Origin: CAVZLD01 sp964522605
Lineage (GTDB): Bacteria; Planctomycetota; Planctomycetia; Pirellulales; Pirellulaceae
Assembly: GCA_964522605.1 (NCBI GenBank)
Contig: CAZFWV010000077.1
Location: forward strand, 1 to 23,472
Direction: 5' to 3'
Length of the DNA: 23,472 nt
The notes beneath the pieces are model-generated. The model worked only from the letters and a program-made list of their open reading frames with translations, was not told where the DNA came from and ran no database searches. Both the position numbers and the translations under genes were made by a program. Of this stretch, positions 23,001 through 23,472 are shown in pieces. How positions within the stretch are numbered: position 1 is the stretch's first letter; every line of letters begins with the position of its first letter.

Positions 23001-23472
23001 ACCTGTCGCAGGCATCCGCGCACATGCACGACATCACCGGCGCGGTAGGCTGGCCGATCGGTATAGAGATAGCCTTTCTCCGTCAGGCCCTGGGCGACGT
23101 TGACGCCCTGGAGATCAATGATATTCGAGGCGACATGTCCATCCTGAACGGCGAACACGCGCACATCCTGCGTATCGCGTAGCTCGCGATAGGACTGCTG
23201 AAAGACACCGTCCTCACCCGTCGAAGCCTCGGCAAAAACCTGTTCCCCGTTGGAGATCAGCAATTTCGCTCCAGACCAAGGCGCTCCGGTCCGCAGATTT
23301 TCGGCGAACACAAAGACTTCATCGCGGGAGCTTTTCACGATGATGTCCAAGTCACTCTGGATCACCATCGTCGTTGCTTCAAGCGTATCGCTGCTAATCG
23401 TAACCGCCATCACGCCCGCGGTACTGTCGTTGGGAAGCGGGATTTCGATGGTCGATTCGAGCGACTTGTATT
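17036..23472 (-). CDS. Alpha-2-macroglobulin-like giant protein with embedded TPRs (5' end outside window)
   Basis: More than 2,140 residues; the frame is open to the window edge and the upstream codons still read as macroglobulin-like sequence (STIEIPLPNDSTAGV), so the N-terminus is missing. In order (nucleotides): MG2-type motif YTDRPAYRAGDVVHVRG (about 23030-23080); further MG domains; a low-complexity bait-like region (about 21130-21640); the MG/A2M domain AYWNPAIVTDENGQ (about 20920-20960); the alpha/alpha toroid with NDDGGWSW (about 20090-20110); a C-terminal MG domain (about 18880-19270); TPR-like helical repeats (about 17815-18790); and a last beta-rich domain (about 17250-17800). The thioester site appears degenerate: the equivalent segment reads APWCQLEI, with Glu three residues after Cys instead of the Gln of CxEQ. 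Probably a periplasmic protease trap or scaffold; no pbpC neighbour is visible. Confidence 0.88.
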   Translation of the reverse strand, partial: YKSLESTIEIPLPNDSTAGVMAVTISSDTLEATTMVIQSDLDIIVKSSRDEVFVFAENLRTGAPWSGAKLLISNGEQVFAEASTGEDGVFQQSYRELRDTQDVRVFAVQDGHVASNIIDLQGVNVAQGLTEKGYLYTDRPAYRAGDVVHVRGCLRQVSDDRYVVPVGKKCTLRAFDPRNRLLREEEVTLSEFGSFHTHFVLPRSCPQGDYRVIIIDQQERQFQGTFVVHEYKLEPVRIIVDTPRRIYYRGENIEGKIRVEFYHGAPLANRQVTYQLANDRSYTATTDEKGEVAIKLPTRDYLESQLLPLLVTVPDRSLQQAVNFFLSTQGFSISLDTVRSVYVAGESFEVSLRTLDAEGKPIEQELTLRVLERTKVHGTVGERLVQEYVVQTDDQGIARQTVALEKGGEYVCRAVGSDRFENVISGEHVIQISDDQDDVRLRILADRHTFQVGDIAEVQIHWREQPALALVTFQGARVLDYQLITLQQGANTLRLPLSATLAPNFDLAVAVMTDPRQTGDAKGKGIPLPRFFTTSSSFSVARALKVQVQWKSTRQDGEPVQPGDEVEVSVKTTDPQGKPVSAEVSLAMLEKSLLDRFPWPMPTIDSFFEGTRREPSVRTTSSISFSYRPKTRPIDPQLLAEWERIEVERAEEASRATQPLVSEWMALPRDRVLGDVIEAQPTVDLFAAGQAPAPHAGVQVQSGVASNMAARVVDAPQLALGFDADGVQQAVTRFGRIGGQAWGYAVDSKFGVAEDPGATTWAEMGARRHYYAPANVENLVQLGKQNRQQVLVLQSNGVVEAIALSDTGRFDAAQVQQLAVRLASEGAVLLPEIGPQETAYWNPAIVTDENGQATVTFRIPEQSTAWTFAAKGITPDTLAGEVSADLTVKKPLFGELKLPLAFTDGDRAEILATVHNSAVDNGPIQVTLKTTIAGRSVTETKTIDVQAKGLHETSFACEFHRPHDKDGAETIAPRMDVEFELTVTAPRSDEADASWTDTIRQSVPLHPFGVPVFSAVSGLAASDTTAWVEASATMPFTNPTLEILVGPTVEQSLVDIVLGPAPWCQLEIDRLASGLESTTSDLMASLALQKLLAASRDEGGPTSQTLDQRIRAAISALIAAQNDDGGWSWTGLAGNSDAFASSRAVWSLALAKDAGYRIAEENFDQAVNYLQSQSASADANDYESKAVLLHALTVAGHEDFTLANRLYRSRPVLSPAAILYTVLVFAEMDRTTTAKELLDAVAELNLDESTSRRETPRGLLPWNSSPAELRALYALGLEHVESASQRTQETIDWLLAHRTGYRWAPDKATGPAALALCQWSARSRFANENYRLTVSVNDQKVAELQVTPSSLTQSVQVPSEFLQEGKQRVQFQITGRGRYTYQCILGGFVSADQLKSTTRSYEIRRFYEPAPLERDGREIPRGFDVLDGSYSSFRNPLTQLPVARRGHVELNLWRHGIPQNTPDPQLEYLVITEPIPCGTTVVADSVRGGFERFEIGSGQITFYVGSRRQIGAIHYDLTGYLPGAYRVGPTLVRNAYRPDELVVAEPKTLVVVPLGSQSDDEYRLTPRELFELGKLEFGAHQLDAAQVHLEQLIQQWNLRAEIYKEAVTTLFNIHLEKGPAEKIVHYFEIVREKWPNENVPFEKILKVGNAYDEMGEYERSYLVFRATIEGSFSRESAVAGFLESQGEFLRSVDVMGQLLQQYPPESYIAAADYSLAQRVYAKAPSAAADDKLRQQKINRVDLIQRAWRMLESFLTAYPDDPAADQAAFAAANALLDIEAYDQAAAACQRYADLYPKSDLLDSFWYIVGYCRFAMGQHEQAMVMCRKVAEAKRVDERTGREQESDDKWRAIYILGQIHHSLGEAAEAIAQYRRVEDRFPDAKQSIEYFTRKEIRLPEVITIEPGKPVQIDLKYRNLVGCDLKVYRIDLMKFGLLKRDLQGITQINLAGIRPYFEQSIELGDGKDYADRDRAITLPLDKEGAYLVVGRGDDLYASGLVLITPLTIEVQEDSVAGQVRTTVKNRTDERYQPNVHVKVIGSRNDEFVSGKTDLRGVYVADGILGTSTVIAQAETSRYAFFRGSIDLVPETQEGKAVEAAGTETTESLQRQLLKGLQLRNTINQKKQVEQLDQLYEAPAEGVEASKALQ

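Overview
The window looks like chromosomal DNA from a planctomycete, probably of the Pirellula/Rhodopirellula type. The evidence is a Tat-exported Gfo/Idh/MocA oxidoreductase, a large secreted PQQ-type beta-propeller protein, a giant alpha-2-macroglobulin-like protein with embedded TPRs, and many short palindromic repeats both between and inside genes. The taxonomic call is inference. Every gene I can support lies on the minus strand, so transcription runs from high to low coordinates.

Layout in transcription order. (1) 17036-23472: an alpha-2-macroglobulin-like protein whose 5' end lies beyond the window. (2) 16483-17035: a repeat-rich intergenic stretch with a REP-pair (BIME-like) element and a CAGAGGAGCG-type repeat. 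(3) 13525-16482: a secreted beta-propeller protein. (4) 13060-13524: an intergenic stretch. (5) 3693-13059: a seven-gene chemosensory operon (MCP, CheW, CheR-TPR, CheW, CheA-REC, CheB, REC-phosphatase). Five consecutive junctions are 4-nt stop/start overlaps and the first junction is a 6-nt gap. (6) 3548-3692: an intergenic stretch with a 34-bp perfect hairpin. (7) 1427-3547: a secreted transglutaminase-like protein. (8) 19-1380: the Tat oxidoreductase, 46 nt further on and possibly co-transcribed.

The main result is the chemosensory operon. Its gene order is that of the Pseudomonas wsp operon (wspA-B-C-D-E-F-R), and the last gene has a receiver domain very like that of WspR. Where WspR carries a GGDEF diguanylate cyclase, this protein carries a complete SpoIIE/RsbU-type PP2C serine phosphatase. 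The pathway therefore appears to be a Wsp-type surface- or ligand-sensing array whose output is dephosphorylation of a protein, presumably a STAS anti-anti-sigma factor, rather than synthesis of cyclic di-GMP. The sensor differs too: the MCP has a large dCache-like periplasmic domain. No STAS protein, anti-sigma kinase or sigma factor is encoded in the window, so the target is unknown.

A second theme is palindromic repeat families, two of which sit inside coding sequences without breaking the frame (the transglutaminase-like gene and the cheA linker). I see no tRNA, rRNA, CRISPR array, transposase or integrase.
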